A stretch of 43,082 nucleotides of DNA from contig JAFDEI010000011.1 of assembly GCA_019310425.1 (NCBI GenBank), positions 1-43,082 on the forward strand. Direction: 5' to 3'. Source of the stretch: Deltaproteobacteria bacterium. GTDB taxonomy: Bacteria > Myxococcota_A > UBA9160 > SMWR01. Under the pieces are notes generated by a model. That model was given only the letters and a program-made list of their open reading frames with translations. It was not told where the DNA came from and did not search any database. The position numbers and the translations under genes are program-made. Shown here piece by piece: positions 14,460 through 22,550 of the stretch (position 1 is the first letter of the stretch; the number at the start of each line of letters is the position of its first letter).

Positions 14460-15701
14460 ATGCTCTCGCGTATCCCGAAGGCCATCTGGATTGCAGCCGT
14501 AGCGCTCGCGATGACTGCTCTGCTTTGGCTGCTCTGGCCCTTCGAGAAAGACCTTCCGTGGTGGAAGGGCAACCTGCACACGCATTCACTCTGGAGCGAC
14601 GGGGATCAATTTCCCGAGATGATTACGGACTGGTACAAGCAGCGCGGTTATCACTTCCTGGCTATGTCGGATCACCGCGTCCTGGCGGAAGGCGAGAAGT
14701 GGTTCGAGGTTCCCAACGATCTGGAAATGCAGAACGCGCTGGCCCGCTACGAAGATCGCTTCGGCAGCGACTGGGTGAGTGCTGAGGTCGGAGACGACGG
14801 CGTCGCGAGATTGCGGCTCAAGACGCTCGAAGAGTACCGCGGGCTGTTCGAGGAGAAGGACCGCTTCCTGATCCTCCAGGCCGAGGAGATCACCGCATTC
14901 TTCGCGGGAATGCCCCTTCACGTGAACGCGACGAACATTCGCGAGCTGATTCCGGCGCGAAACGGAGAGAACGTCCTCGAGGTGTTGCAGAAGAACGTCG
15001 ACGCCGTGCTCGAGCAGCGAGTGCGTTCGGGTCAGCCCATGTTCCCGCACGTCCCGCATCCCAATTTTCGCTGGCTGGTGACCGCGGACGACCTGATTGC
15101 ACTCGACGGCGATCGCTTCTTCGAGGTGTACAACGGCCATCCGCTCGCCAACAACGACGGCGACGGCAGCCACCCGAGCAGCGAGCGCATCTGGGACACC
15201 GTATTGACGAAGCGTCTCCTGGCCGGAAAGGACGCGGTCTTCGCGCTGGCCGTCGACGACGCCCATCAGTATCACGTCGAGGGCAGGCACCAGGCCAACC
15301 CGGGCCGCGGCTGGATCATGGTGCGCGCGACGCAGCTCACGCCCGAGTCGATCATTGCCGCCATGGAAGCCGGCGACTTCTATGCCAGCACAGGGGTGGA
15401 GCTCAGCAGCCTCGAACAGCGCGACGGCGCGATCGAGCTGGCAATCCGGGCAGAGAAAGGGGTCTCCTACAGCACACAGTTCATCGGAACCCGCCGGGGC
15501 CGGTCTTCGGGCCGCGGAATCGGGACCGTGCTGGCCGAGCAGCACGGCACCTCGGCCCGTTACGAGCTCAGCGGAGACGAGATCTACGTCCGCGCCAAGA
15601 TCGTCTCCTCCAAACAGAAGCCGAATCCCTACCGTCTGGGTGAACGGGAGGTTGCCTGGACGCAGCCCTTGCTAGCCCGAATTATTCATGAAGGCCCGTA
15701 G
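14460..15701 (+). CDS. PHP-domain (CehA/McbA-like) membrane-anchored metallohydrolase
   Basis: ATG 14460 gives 413 residues; the track's GTG at 14424 is possible. There is no Shine-Dalgarno, but TACATT ends seven bases upstream, so the mRNA may be leaderless. A single N-terminal helix (IWIAAVALAMTALLWLLW) anchors or exports it. The PHP metal motifs follow: GNLHTHSLWSDGD, FLAMSDHRV, LQAEEITAF, MFPHVPHPN and FEVYNGHP, then ALAVDDAHQY. These belong to the phosphoesterase/amidohydrolase-like CehA group. The last residues LLARIIHEGP are encoded by the end of a dispersed repeat, so the natural C-terminus has been replaced or extended. Confidence 0.82.
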   Translation: MLSRIPKAIWIAAVALAMTALLWLLWPFEKDLPWWKGNLHTHSLWSDGDQFPEMITDWYKQRGYHFLAMSDHRVLAEGEKWFEVPNDLEMQNALARYEDRFGSDWVSAEVGDDGVARLRLKTLEEYRGLFEEKDRFLILQAEEITAFFAGMPLHVNATNIRELIPARNGENVLEVLQKNVDAVLEQRVRSGQPMFPHVPHPNFRWLVTADDLIALDGDRFFEVYNGHPLANNDGDGSHPSSERIWDTVLTKRLLAGKDAVFALAVDDAHQYHVEGRHQANPGRGWIMVRATQLTPESIIAAMEAGDFYASTGVELSSLEQRDGAIELAIRAEKGVSYSTQFIGTRRGRSSGRGIGTVLAEQHGTSARYELSGDEIYVRAKIVSSKQKPNPYRLGEREVAWTQPLLARIIHEGP

Positions 15702-15754
15702 CGAGGACGTACCGCTGCGCGTCCGCAGTAGGGGTTTCATGAATTATTCGGGCT
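15674..15754. repeat. small inverted-repeat element (MITE-like)
   Basis: The 19-base ends (15674-15692 and 15736-15754) are inverted copies with one mismatch: AGCCCGAATTATTCATGAA and its complement. The interior is GC-rich. The left end overlaps the 3' end of the PHP gene. A related end with similar interior (CTGCGG-CGCGCA-TACG) occurs at 22551-22572, so this is a family of dispersed non-coding elements. I see no transposase inside. Confidence 0.7.
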
Positions 15755-15938
15755 GGCGGCCGCGCCGTAGCTGGCGCGTTATCGCAGAGCAAACGACGGG
15801 ACCGAAAAGGAGCGCAGCTAGGCGCCCGGTTCCCCGGGTCGCTGGAGCGCAATGCGGATCGAGCGACCCCGGAAGTGTGCCGCTCAAATCGAATCCCGGG
15901 TTGTGAATACGAGTACCCGACCACACGGTCGCAGCACA

Positions 15939-16607
15939 TCAGGAATCACGTTCGAAGACCTCGAGTGCCGAGCGATAGAGACCACGCTTGATCGCTCCCA
16001 TCGTCGCGCGGTCCTTGCCCGCGAGCCCGCGAACGAGTTCCGCAGCACGCGTCACGACCTCTGCTTCGGGCACGGCGGCATCGACGATTCCCTTCGCGAG
16101 CGCTTCCTCACCGCCGTAGCGCCGGCCGGTGATCAGCATCTCGTGAACGACCGGCCCGGGCAGACGTGCCTCGATGACCGCGTACATTCCGGCTGCGAGC
16201 GGAACCCCCATCCCGAGGTCGATCTCGGGCAGGCAGAAGAAACCGCGGTCGTGCCGCATCACGCGATAGTCGTGTGCGAGCGCAATCATGCCTCCACCCG
16301 CGAAGGCGTGGCCGTTCAAAGCAGCCACGGTCGCCATCGGAAAGGCCAGCAGACGCGCAAACAGCGCATTCAGGCCTGCGAGGACTTCGCTCGCCCGCTC
16401 GCGCCCCTCGCCAGCCATCCAGTCGAGGTCGAGACCGTTGGAGAAGAACTTCCCTGTACCGGTCGTCACCAGCGCCGCCGCACCCTCACTCGACTCGACA
16501 CGGTCGAGCGCATCGTTCATCGCGGCGAGAAAGTCGGGGTTGATGCGGTTCTCACCGCCGCACATGGTCAGAATGTGAAGGTCGCCGTCCCGCTCGAGTT
16601 CGATCAA
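15939..16607 (-). CDS. enoyl-CoA hydratase/isomerase family protein
   Basis: The 222-residue protein starts at TTG 16607 with GGAGGAG upstream. Crotonase-fold features: the oxyanion segments KFFSNGLDLDWM and NGHAFAGGGMIALAHDYRVM, then GFFCLPEIDLGMGVPLAAG with the Glu that acts as acid/base. The short length and the 'SNGLDLDW' and 'LPEIDLG' sequences are closest to peroxisomal-type delta3-delta2-enoyl-CoA isomerases. It would act on unsaturated acyl-CoA in fatty-acid oxidation, but no other beta-oxidation gene is nearby. Confidence 0.85.
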   Translation of the reverse strand: MIELERDGDLHILTMCGGENRINPDFLAAMNDALDRVESSEGAAALVTTGTGKFFSNGLDLDWMAGEGRERASEVLAGLNALFARLLAFPMATVAALNGHAFAGGGMIALAHDYRVMRHDRGFFCLPEIDLGMGVPLAAGMYAVIEARLPGPVVHEMLITGRRYGGEEALAKGIVDAAVPEAEVVTRAAELVRGLAGKDRATMGAIKRGLYRSALEVFERDS

Positions 16608-16687
16608 CGCACTCCTCCGAGGGCCTCAGCAAGGGCGACGGGAAATATACCGCCGCGACTGGACGATTCCCTGCCGCGGTCGGCACC

Positions 16688-17266
16688 CTACCGCGCGGGC
16701 GTACTCGTCGAGCCGGAATCACACTCGACAGGACGTCGGCGGAATGGTGAGAGACCCGTGGCAAGAGCGGAATCGAGCATCCGGTCGCCCTCGAAAACGA
16801 AACGACCGTGAAAATACTCACCCGCAAGCAGCAGCGGCAGCCAGAAGCGATCGTCCTCCCACATCTCGTCGTAGGGGATCCGGTCCAGGGGTATCCACAG
16901 CGGCACCGCTTCGTCGGTCTCCCGAGCTTCTCCAAGGCAGCCGTCGGCGCGAAACACGTCGACGTGGATCGAATAGCCGTCGGTGAATTGGAACTGCAAT
17001 TCGCCCGCATGGGCGAGACCAGTGGGCGTAACGCACAGCTCCTCCTGGACTTCGCGAATCGCGCAGGCAACGGCCGACTCACCGGGTTCGAGTTTGCCGC
17101 CCGGACCGTTGACCTTGCCCGCACCGAGTCCGCGCTTCTTGCGAATCAGCAGGGTCTCATCGTGGCGAACCACGAATACCAGGGTCGCACGATCGACGGG
17201 TGTCCAATCGTGCCATTCCCGCTCTTCCGCGGTCGTGGGCCCGGTTCGGGTGCGATCGGCGGTCAT
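16688..17266 (-). CDS. Nudix hydrolase, 8-oxo-dGTP diphosphatase (MTH1)-like
   Basis: The protein is 192 residues from ATG 17266 (GAGAGGGGA upstream). The Nudix box [24 protein letters not shown] (G-x5-E-x7-RE-x2-EE-x-U) spans about residues 56-79. The preceding [20 protein letters not shown] and following [53 protein letters not shown] match MTH1-type sanitising enzymes, with the conserved WEDD nucleotide-specificity segment. It would hydrolyse oxidised purine triphosphates. It lies 80 bases upstream of the enoyl-CoA hydratase gene on the same strand. Confidence 0.88.
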   Translation of the reverse strand: MTADRTRTGPTTAEEREWHDWTPVDRATLVFVVRHDETLLIRKKRGLGAGKVNGPGGKLEPGESAVACAIREVQEELCVTPTGLAHAGELQFQFTDGYSIHVDVFRADGCLGEARETDEAVPLWIPLDRIPYDEMWEDDRFWLPLLLAGEYFHGRFVFEGDRMLDSALATGLSPFRRRPVECDSGSTSTPAR

Positions 17267-17364
17267 CGAATCCCCTCTCGGGCATCACTCTGCCACGATT
17301 CCGACATGGCGTCGACGTGATAGCATCGGAGGCGCCGATTCGACGAAGGCGGAGGAATTCGACC

Positions 17365-17634
17365 ATGCTTCGACGCATTCGCATGACGCTACCGATCGCA
17401 ATCGCTCTGGCTATCCCGAGCGCGCACGCGCGCCAGCCGGACCAGATTCCACCCGCGACGGCACAGCCGTTGTCACAGATCGTGCGGGGCATCGAGGCCG
17501 AAGGCCACACCGTCATCCCCGAGATCGTGTTCGATGACGAGGTGTGGAACTTCCGGGTCTACAAGGCCGGGTTGGAATACGAGATCAAGGTCGATCCGGT
17601 CTCGGCCGAGATCCTGAGCATCCGTCCGAAGTGA
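17365..17634 (+). CDS. exported PepSY-domain protein
   Basis: The 89-residue protein has a signal peptide (MLRRIRMTLPIAIALAIPSAHA) and one PepSY-like domain: LSQIVRGIEAEGHTVIPEIVFDDEVWNFRVYKAGLEYEIKVDPVSAEIL. PepSY domains are small periplasmic modules linked to peptidase inhibition or redox-coupled membrane proteins. ATG 17365 has GGAGGAA upstream and an extended -10 (TGA-TAGCAT) at 17318-17326. It is followed after 22 bases by the methyltransferase gene. Confidence 0.82.
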   Translation: MLRRIRMTLPIAIALAIPSAHARQPDQIPPATAQPLSQIVRGIEAEGHTVIPEIVFDDEVWNFRVYKAGLEYEIKVDPVSAEILSIRPK

Positions 17635-17656
17635 CGGCTGCAGAACGCATGCCGCG

Positions 17657-18331
17657 ATGATCGCCAGCGGAGATCAGCGCGAGTACTGGGATCGCGTCGC
17701 GCCCACCGCAGTCTTCACACTTCCGCTCGACGTGCCACGGCTTCGCCGCTTTGTCGATCCGGCGGCGCGGGTCCTCGACTACGGCTGCGGCTACGGCAGG
17801 CAGCTCGCTGAACTCACGCGCCTCGGATATTGCGACCTCACGGGCGTCGACGCCTCGGCAGCGATGGTGAAGCGGGCCCGCGAGCAGCTACCGGGTGTGC
17901 CGATCGACGTCTGCGAAACATACCCGGCACCACATCCGGAAGCCTCCTTCGACGCGATCCTGCTGTCCGCAGTGCTGACCTGTATCGTGTGCGATGAGGA
18001 GCAGCGCGCGCTGATCGCTGAGCTCGGGCGAATGCTGCGCCCTGGAGGCGTCCTGCTGCTGAGCGATTTCCTGCTCCACTCGGACGCGCGCAACCTCGCG
18101 CGCTACGAAAGCTCGACAGACGATTGCGAGACATACGGCGTATTCGAGATCGAGGGCGGCGCGCTTCTCCGCCACCATCGCCTCGAGTGGATTCTCACAC
18201 TGACGGAAGCCTTCGAACCCGTCGTGCTGGAACCGTTCGCCGCTCGAACGATGAACGGAAACCACGCCACCGGGGTCTCGTTCATCGGGCGCAAACCCGA
18301 TGGCCACCTGCACGCGAGGAGAATGTCGTGA
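17657..18331 (+). CDS. class I SAM-dependent methyltransferase
   Basis: The 224-residue protein carries motif I VLDYGCGYGRQLAEL at about 39-53, motif II LTGVDASAAMVKRAREQ, the post-II acidic segment EASFDAILLSAVLTCIV and motif III LRPGGVLLLSDFLL. The C-terminal region HHRLEWILTLTEAFEP is typical of class I methyltransferases of the type 11/25 families. Substrate is unknown. Its last two bases overlap the start of the next gene (GTGA at 18328-18331). Confidence 0.85.
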   Translation: MIASGDQREYWDRVAPTAVFTLPLDVPRLRRFVDPAARVLDYGCGYGRQLAELTRLGYCDLTGVDASAAMVKRAREQLPGVPIDVCETYPAPHPEASFDAILLSAVLTCIVCDEEQRALIAELGRMLRPGGVLLLSDFLLHSDARNLARYESSTDDCETYGVFEIEGGALLRHHRLEWILTLTEAFEPVVLEPFAARTMNGNHATGVSFIGRKPDGHLHARRMS

Positions 18332-18624
18332 ATGTTCGCTGGACCACCGCCGTGCCAATGGGAACACTGATCGCTGCGTTGGCACTCAGCGTCGGCTGCC
18401 AGACCACACGTTCGTTCGACCAGGGTTGTCCCGGCATCTATTCGGGCGTCCGTTACTACGGCGATCAGATTGGCAACCTGCCGGCAGACGGAAAATTGTT
18501 CTTCACGCTCGACCTGCCTTTGAGCGCCGTGCTCGACACCCTGCTGCTCCCGGCCACGGCGTTCATGGAGCAGAAGAAGCCGCCGCTCGGCTGGCCCGAA
18601 GGATGTAAGTGGGCGGCGCACTGA
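18328..18624 (+). CDS. YceK/YidQ family lipoprotein
   Basis: It starts at GTG 18328, overlapping the methyltransferase stop, with GAGGAGA upstream. The 98-residue protein has a signal peptide and lipobox (SVGCQ), then IYSGVRYYGDQI and FFTLDLPLSAVLDTLLLPATAFM, the characteristic YceK/YidQ ending. The function is unknown, and these are small envelope lipoproteins in many proteobacteria. The coupling to a methyltransferase is not a known pairing. Confidence 0.85.
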   Translation: MNVRWTTAVPMGTLIAALALSVGCQTTRSFDQGCPGIYSGVRYYGDQIGNLPADGKLFFTLDLPLSAVLDTLLLPATAFMEQKKPPLGWPEGCKWAAH

Positions 18625-18763
18625 GCCACCCTCGAGGCCGGGCGGACGAGTTGAAATTCCAGCTCAGCGGCTGTTGCGACGACGTGATGAAGCGAACCAG
18701 CGCGTCGCTCGACTGAGGACCTTTGATAGACTGGAAGCCACGATCCACCAGAGAGGTCAGGCA

Positions 18764-19159
18764 TTGGTCGCCCAAGAAGCCTTCCCCGACATCTGTCGCC
18801 GCGTCTGCGAGGAGCGCGGCTGGGAGCTGAACCCAAGCGGTGTTCACGTACCTCTCGACGACGGCCGCCACCAGGTGGTCGCGCTCGAACTGTTCGACCA
18901 CGAAGACGAGGAACTCGTGCGTCTGTCATCGACCATCGGGGAGGCCGCAAAGCTGACGCCGGTGCGGCTGACGATCGCGCTGCGGATCAACGCGGAGCTC
19001 GCGCACGGCGCATTCGCAGTCAAAGACGACCGCCTCATCATCGTCGACACCCTGATGCTCGAGGATACGGACCCCGGTGAATTCGAGGCATCGATCCGGT
19101 ATCTGGCGCAGACCGCGGACTATTACGAGCGAGTGATCTTCGAAACGGACGACCACTAA
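18764..19159 (+). CDS. YbjN/CesT-like small cytoplasmic protein
   Basis: The likely start is TTG 18764 with GAGAGGT upstream, giving 131 residues; the track's 18674 start adds an arginine-rich non-native extension. The protein has a mixed alpha/beta pattern, VHVPLDDGRHQVVALELF, LTIALRINAELAHGAFAVKDDRLIIVDTLMLEDTDPGEFEASIRYLAQTADYYERVIF, resembling the YbjN / type III secretion chaperone fold. No secretion genes are nearby, so the chaperone role is only a fold-level suggestion. Confidence 0.6.
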   Translation: MVAQEAFPDICRRVCEERGWELNPSGVHVPLDDGRHQVVALELFDHEDEELVRLSSTIGEAAKLTPVRLTIALRINAELAHGAFAVKDDRLIIVDTLMLEDTDPGEFEASIRYLAQTADYYERVIFETDDH

Positions 19160-19178
19160 CCGCGCACTCGGAGAGTCG

Positions 19179-19682
19179 ATGCCGATTCGACACCGCGCCT
19201 GGGTGACCTTCGTATTCACCGTGCTGTGCATTTCGGCCGCCCCCGCTCGTGCCGTCGACGGACCACTGCTGCTGTTCGGCGGCCGTAACCACGACGAGTT
19301 CCTCGGCTGTCTGAACTGCTACCGAAGCGAGGCGTTCTCCATCTGGAACGAGAAGAGCGAACACGGCGACCCCGCGCAGGCAAATTCGATCTGGAACCAG
19401 AACGGCCCCTACGGGTCGCGCAAGAGCCCGCTCAGCCCCTGGAATCCGCGCGCGTCGAATCCACCGCTCGTGGTCGACCGGGCGGGTCAACTCTACGGCT
19501 ATTTGACTCGCAATTCCGGCCACCCGAATCAGATCGGATACAACTACGCACATCCGAAATCAGCCGATTTCCGGATGATGGCCTGGCTGCTCGAAAACTA
19601 TGACTGGGTCGTGACTCACCTGGAAGAAGTGCGCGTGCAGTACGACCCCACCCGCAACAATCCGCCCCCATCGCAGCGGTGA
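19179..19682 (+). CDS. exported protein with repeated (S)IWN motifs, uncharacterised
   Basis: ATG 19179 has GGAGAG upstream. The 167-residue protein has a signal peptide (about 1-26) and then LFGGRNHDEFLGCLNCYRSE, FSIWNEKSEHGD, NSIWNQNGPYGS and LSPWNPRASNPPLVVDRAGQLYGYLTRN. The FLGCLNC pair and the repeated xIWN/xPWN units recur in exported hypothetical proteins I recall from other proteobacteria, where a function is not known. The two cysteines could form a disulfide or bind metal. It ends about 64 bases before the next gene. Confidence 0.65.
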   Translation: MPIRHRAWVTFVFTVLCISAAPARAVDGPLLLFGGRNHDEFLGCLNCYRSEAFSIWNEKSEHGDPAQANSIWNQNGPYGSRKSPLSPWNPRASNPPLVVDRAGQLYGYLTRNSGHPNQIGYNYAHPKSADFRMMAWLLENYDWVVTHLEEVRVQYDPTRNNPPPSQR

Positions 19683-19746
19683 TTGTCGCTGTTCCGACGC
19701 AGTACTACGCTGAACGGGCGGTTTGCCGCATCCTTACGGAGTGGGC

Positions 19747-20154
19747 ATGGCTCTCGATTTCAACGACCCGGCGCGACGAATCCCGTGGTTGCTATTGCTC
19801 GCGATCGCGTGCGCCGGCCCCGCGGCGGTGGCGCCCAAACCGGCGGCGACCACGGCGGTCGAGAAGTACATCGTGATGATCGAGGGCCGGAACCTGATTC
19901 TGGTTTCGGAGGGAAGACCGAAGCGCTTCGGATTCTCGACTACGCGCGACATCGAGGCCCGCAGCCCGGAGGAAGCGGCGCAGCTCGCGATCCAGTCCGT
20001 GCGCGAGGACCAGGAGCTGAACCGGGCGCTGCGAAACGCCCCCTCCAACCCTCCGCACATCATCGTGACCCAGAACATCAGGGTCGAGTCCTTCGAATCG
20101 CATCGCCGACCCGATTTCGACTACATCTTCTACGCGGACCGCGATACGCGCTAG
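19747..20154 (+). CDS. hypothetical exported protein
   Basis: The 135-residue protein starts at ATG 19747. Residues 1-30 carry a hydrophobic core (PWLLLLAIACAGPAAVA) that could be a signal peptide or, with AIAC, a weak lipobox. The rest is mixed alpha/beta (VEKYIVMIEGRNLILVSEG, SPEEAAQLAIQSVREDQELN, HIIVTQNIRVESFESHRRPDFDYIFYADR). I do not recognise the family. Two adjacent hairpins follow its stop. Confidence 0.6.
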   Translation: MALDFNDPARRIPWLLLLAIACAGPAAVAPKPAATTAVEKYIVMIEGRNLILVSEGRPKRFGFSTTRDIEARSPEEAAQLAIQSVREDQELNRALRNAPSNPPHIIVTQNIRVESFESHRRPDFDYIFYADRDTR

Positions 20155-20161
20155 CTGCGTC

Positions 20162-20219
20162 TTGGCCACTTTGCGGCCAACGTTTCCGCCCGGCGCGTGA
20201 AACACTTTGCGTTTCATGC
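20162..20219. other. two adjacent hairpins with identical heptanucleotide loops
   Basis: Hairpin 1: TTGGCC (20162-20167), loop ACTTTGC, GGCCAA (20175-20180). Hairpin 2: GCGTGAAAC (20195-20203), loop ACTTTGC, GTTTCATGC (20211-20219), nine pairs with one G-U. The stems differ but the loops and closing C-G pair are identical. They fill the gap between convergent genes (stops at 20154 and 20232). They may act as a bidirectional terminator, though no T-run follows either stem, or as a structured RNA/protein-binding element. Confidence 0.6.
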
Positions 20220-20231
20220 TCCTCGGCGAGG

Positions 20232-20762
20232 TCAAGTGTCGGTGGTTTCGCCCAGCGTGAGTTCGACCATCAGATCGTCGGCAATTTCCTCGAGCGCATC
20301 TTGAATTTCGTCCATCGGCGATCCCAGTGGAACGCGCAGACTGGCCTTCGCGGTAAAGAGAATCTCACCCGACATCGGCGCACTGGTGCATTCCGTGAGC
20401 AGTTCGTCGACGTTGATGTGCCTGCTCGCGAGTGCGTGCGAGATTTCACGTATGATGCCGGGGCGGTCCGCACCGATCAACTCGAGGGGAATTCTCCGGA
20501 ATTCCGACTCGACGTCGGAATCCGTGCTGCGCTCGACGACGACCCGGAGGCCCTGGGATTCCAGCGCGCCGAGCGCCGCGACGAGCGCATCGGCGCTCGC
20601 CTCGGGAACGCTCGCGCGCAGAATACCCGCAAAGCGGCCCGCCATCCTGGACATCCGGCTCTCGAGCCAGTTTCCATCGTGGTCCGCGACCGTCTGCGAC
20701 AACAGTCCGACGAGACCGGGTTTGTCCTCCCCGATCAGCGTAAGGACCAAGGACACCGACAA
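20232..20762 (-). CDS. double ACT-domain protein, GcvR-like
   Basis: Two ACT domains are visible in 176 residues: SLVLTLIGEDKPGLVGLLSQTVADHDGNWLESRMSRMAG (first) and LELIGADRPGIIREISHALASRHINVDELLTECTSAPMSG (second). This layout matches the glycine-cleavage repressor GcvR and related amino-acid-sensing regulators; a ligand such as glycine is expected but unproven, and no gcv genes are present. The chosen start is TTG 20762 behind GGAGGGA; ATG 20786 is an alternative, lying five bases after TATACT (20797-20792). With that -10, the TTG start leaves a leader of about 25 bases. Confidence 0.85.
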   Translation of the reverse strand: MSVSLVLTLIGEDKPGLVGLLSQTVADHDGNWLESRMSRMAGRFAGILRASVPEASADALVAALGALESQGLRVVVERSTDSDVESEFRRIPLELIGADRPGIIREISHALASRHINVDELLTECTSAPMSGEILFTAKASLRVPLGSPMDEIQDALEEIADDLMVELTLGETTDT

Positions 20763-20982
20763 TGGCACTCCCTCCGCGCGATTCATTCGCCAGTATAGAG
20801 GTTCCGGGCGATGTCTTGCAGCTCGTGGTGCTCCCCGGATCTCGGGCTGCGCGTCGGCTGCTATGCAGCCAAGGCTTCCGCTCGGCGTTTGATCCACTCG
20901 TGCGGGCCCGCGCCAGGCTGCCGAGCCCGGCCCGTGACGTGCGGTACACTTCGCATCCGCGAAATCCGAGGTGAGTCCCGCA

Positions 20983-21429
20983 GTGAAAGAGCAGCCGTGG
21001 TACCAACAGGGCCTGCGATTCGAGTGCAGCCAATCCGGCAAGTGCTGCGGCGGCGGCCCCGGAACCATTCGGGTGAACGAAGACGAGATCGCCGCGCTGG
21101 CCGATCGCCTCGGCCTCTCGGAGGCAGAGTTTCGCCCCCGCTACACCTACCGGCTGCGCGGCGGCGATGTCAGTCTCGTCGAAACGGAGAACTACGATTG
21201 CGTCTTCTTCGAGCGGAAGCGGGGCTGCGCGGTCTATCACGACCGGCCAAAGCAGTGCCGAGCCTGGCCATTCTGGAGCAGTGTCGTCTTCTCTAGAGAG
21301 ACATGGGATGACCAGGCCGCAGAGTGCCCCGGTATGAATTCCGGCCCGCTGCGCGATGCCGCCGAGATCCTTCGCATCGCCAACGACGACGGCACCAGCG
21401 GTCGCCGGAGCCGATCGGCGTCGCGATGA
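20983..21429 (+). CDS. YkgJ family cysteine-cluster protein
   Basis: GTG 20983 has GAGGTGA eight bases upstream, and TACACT (20944-20949) is a fitting -10. The 148-residue protein carries the CxxxxxxCC cluster FECSQSGKCCGGGPG, then YDCVFFERKRGCAVYHDRPKQCRAWPFWSSV and AAECPG, the cysteine pattern of the YkgJ/Fe-S cluster family (zinc or iron-sulfur binding). Function is unknown. Its stop overlaps the next start (ATGA at 21426-21429). Confidence 0.85.
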   Translation: MKEQPWYQQGLRFECSQSGKCCGGGPGTIRVNEDEIAALADRLGLSEAEFRPRYTYRLRGGDVSLVETENYDCVFFERKRGCAVYHDRPKQCRAWPFWSSVVFSRETWDDQAAECPGMNSGPLRDAAEILRIANDDGTSGRRSRSASR

Positions 21430-21866
21430 ACCGGGCGAGCGTGGTGAGCCTGATCATCCTGCTCTGCAGCGGCGCAGCGCTCGCCGACGACGGCGCGCTG
21501 GGCTGGACCTTCGAGGTGCTCGAAGTCGCGGAGAGTGTTCCGGAGGGCCACATCATCCGGCTCCGACCGAGCCCGCCAGGAAAGCGCTTCCCCCGTTCAT
21601 GCAACACGTTCGTCATCTATTCCATATTCGACGTCAGCGGCTGGTCGCCGACTGGGCAGAGCGCTGTTTCGCGCACGAGCCACGATCGCGCGATCAAGGC
21701 CCTCGAACAGGCGAACGTGTCGGATCGCCTGATCCGGCTCGGAACCTTCGGCAACGGCTTTGCCGCGATGGCGGAGAAGTCGCGCTGCGAGGTCGCAAGC
21801 CTGGTACTGCAATACGTGGTCCGCAAAGGCAACGCGGCAATCATCTCGTTCTACGATGAGCCGTAG
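21426..21866 (+). CDS. hypothetical exported protein
   Basis: ATG 21426 overlaps the YkgJ-type stop, so translation is coupled. The 146-residue protein has a signal peptide (MNRASVVSLIILLCSGAALADD) and a body with IFDVSGWSPTGQSAVSRTSHDRAIKALEQA and CEVASLVLQYVVRKGNAAIISFYDEP. Two cysteines (in SCNTF and RCEVA) could form a disulfide. I do not recognise the family. Confidence 0.6.
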   Translation: MNRASVVSLIILLCSGAALADDGALGWTFEVLEVAESVPEGHIIRLRPSPPGKRFPRSCNTFVIYSIFDVSGWSPTGQSAVSRTSHDRAIKALEQANVSDRLIRLGTFGNGFAAMAEKSRCEVASLVLQYVVRKGNAAIISFYDEP

Positions 21867-21935
21867 AGCGCAGCGGAGCGAGCATGTGGGAACTTCGAAA
21901 CCCGATCTTCGCTACATCCGGCCCGGAGACACCGA

Positions 21936-22478
21936 TTGAGCATTGTCGTCTGTCACACGTGCAGTACCGAATGGGCAGCCACGGCCCGTCCGTGGTGCCC
22001 GACCTGCTTGCTGGCGAAATGGACCTCGAGCCCGAACCTCATCACCGAGAAACACGCACCCGAGAACGCAACCGCGATCCGTGAGGGCTACCGCTCGGTC
22101 GTGTCGGAAGAAGTCGTGAACAACCTCCGTGCATTTCTCGCAGACGCGGTCGAGAGTGGAACCTGGTACTACAACGCGGAGTACGAAAAGTACAACCACG
22201 TGACCCGCCTCCCACTCGAGCAGAAACCGGGTGCCGGGGTGAGCTCCGGGAACAGTCAACCCGACCGGCACCTCGACGACTTCGTGATCGCCGACGCGGA
22301 TTTCGACCCGCACCTCTTCGCGGACGACCGCGACGAGACGCGCCGAAAGCTCACAACGGGGATCTACCGGCCACTCGACGCCTGCAGCCGCGCCAAGTGC
22401 GACAACCTGAGCCAGCCGCGGGTCCGCAAATGCGTGCTCCACGCCGATCCGCCGATCGCAACGAAGAGCCGGCCATGA
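21936..22478 (+). CDS. hypothetical protein with N-terminal CxxC pair
   Basis: The plus-strand frame is favoured over the overlapping minus frame by third-position GC and by the composition of YRSVVSEEVVNNLRAFLADAVESGTWYYNAEYEKYNHV. The start at TTG 21936 is uncertain. The N-terminus CHTCSTEW...WCPTC suggests a small zinc ribbon. A conserved-looking block is DDFVIADADFDPHLFADDRDETRRKLTTGIYR. The last 30 residues lie next to a hairpin (GAGCCGG/CCGGCTC) and the dispersed repeat, so the C-terminus may be altered. Function unknown. Confidence 0.5.
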   Translation: MSIVVCHTCSTEWAATARPWCPTCLLAKWTSSPNLITEKHAPENATAIREGYRSVVSEEVVNNLRAFLADAVESGTWYYNAEYEKYNHVTRLPLEQKPGAGVSSGNSQPDRHLDDFVIADADFDPHLFADDRDETRRKLTTGIYRPLDACSRAKCDNLSQPRVRKCVLHADPPIATKSRP

Positions 22479-22550
22479 CATCCGGCTCGCATCCGGCAGG
22501 CCGGGCGGCGAGCCGGAGCGAGTGCGTAGATGCGCGACCGCAGCAGAACC

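Noticed and set aside
15755-15938. Possible RNA gene in the GC-rich gap after the repeat element
   Set aside because: No tRNA-like cloverleaf or extended helix found by eye.
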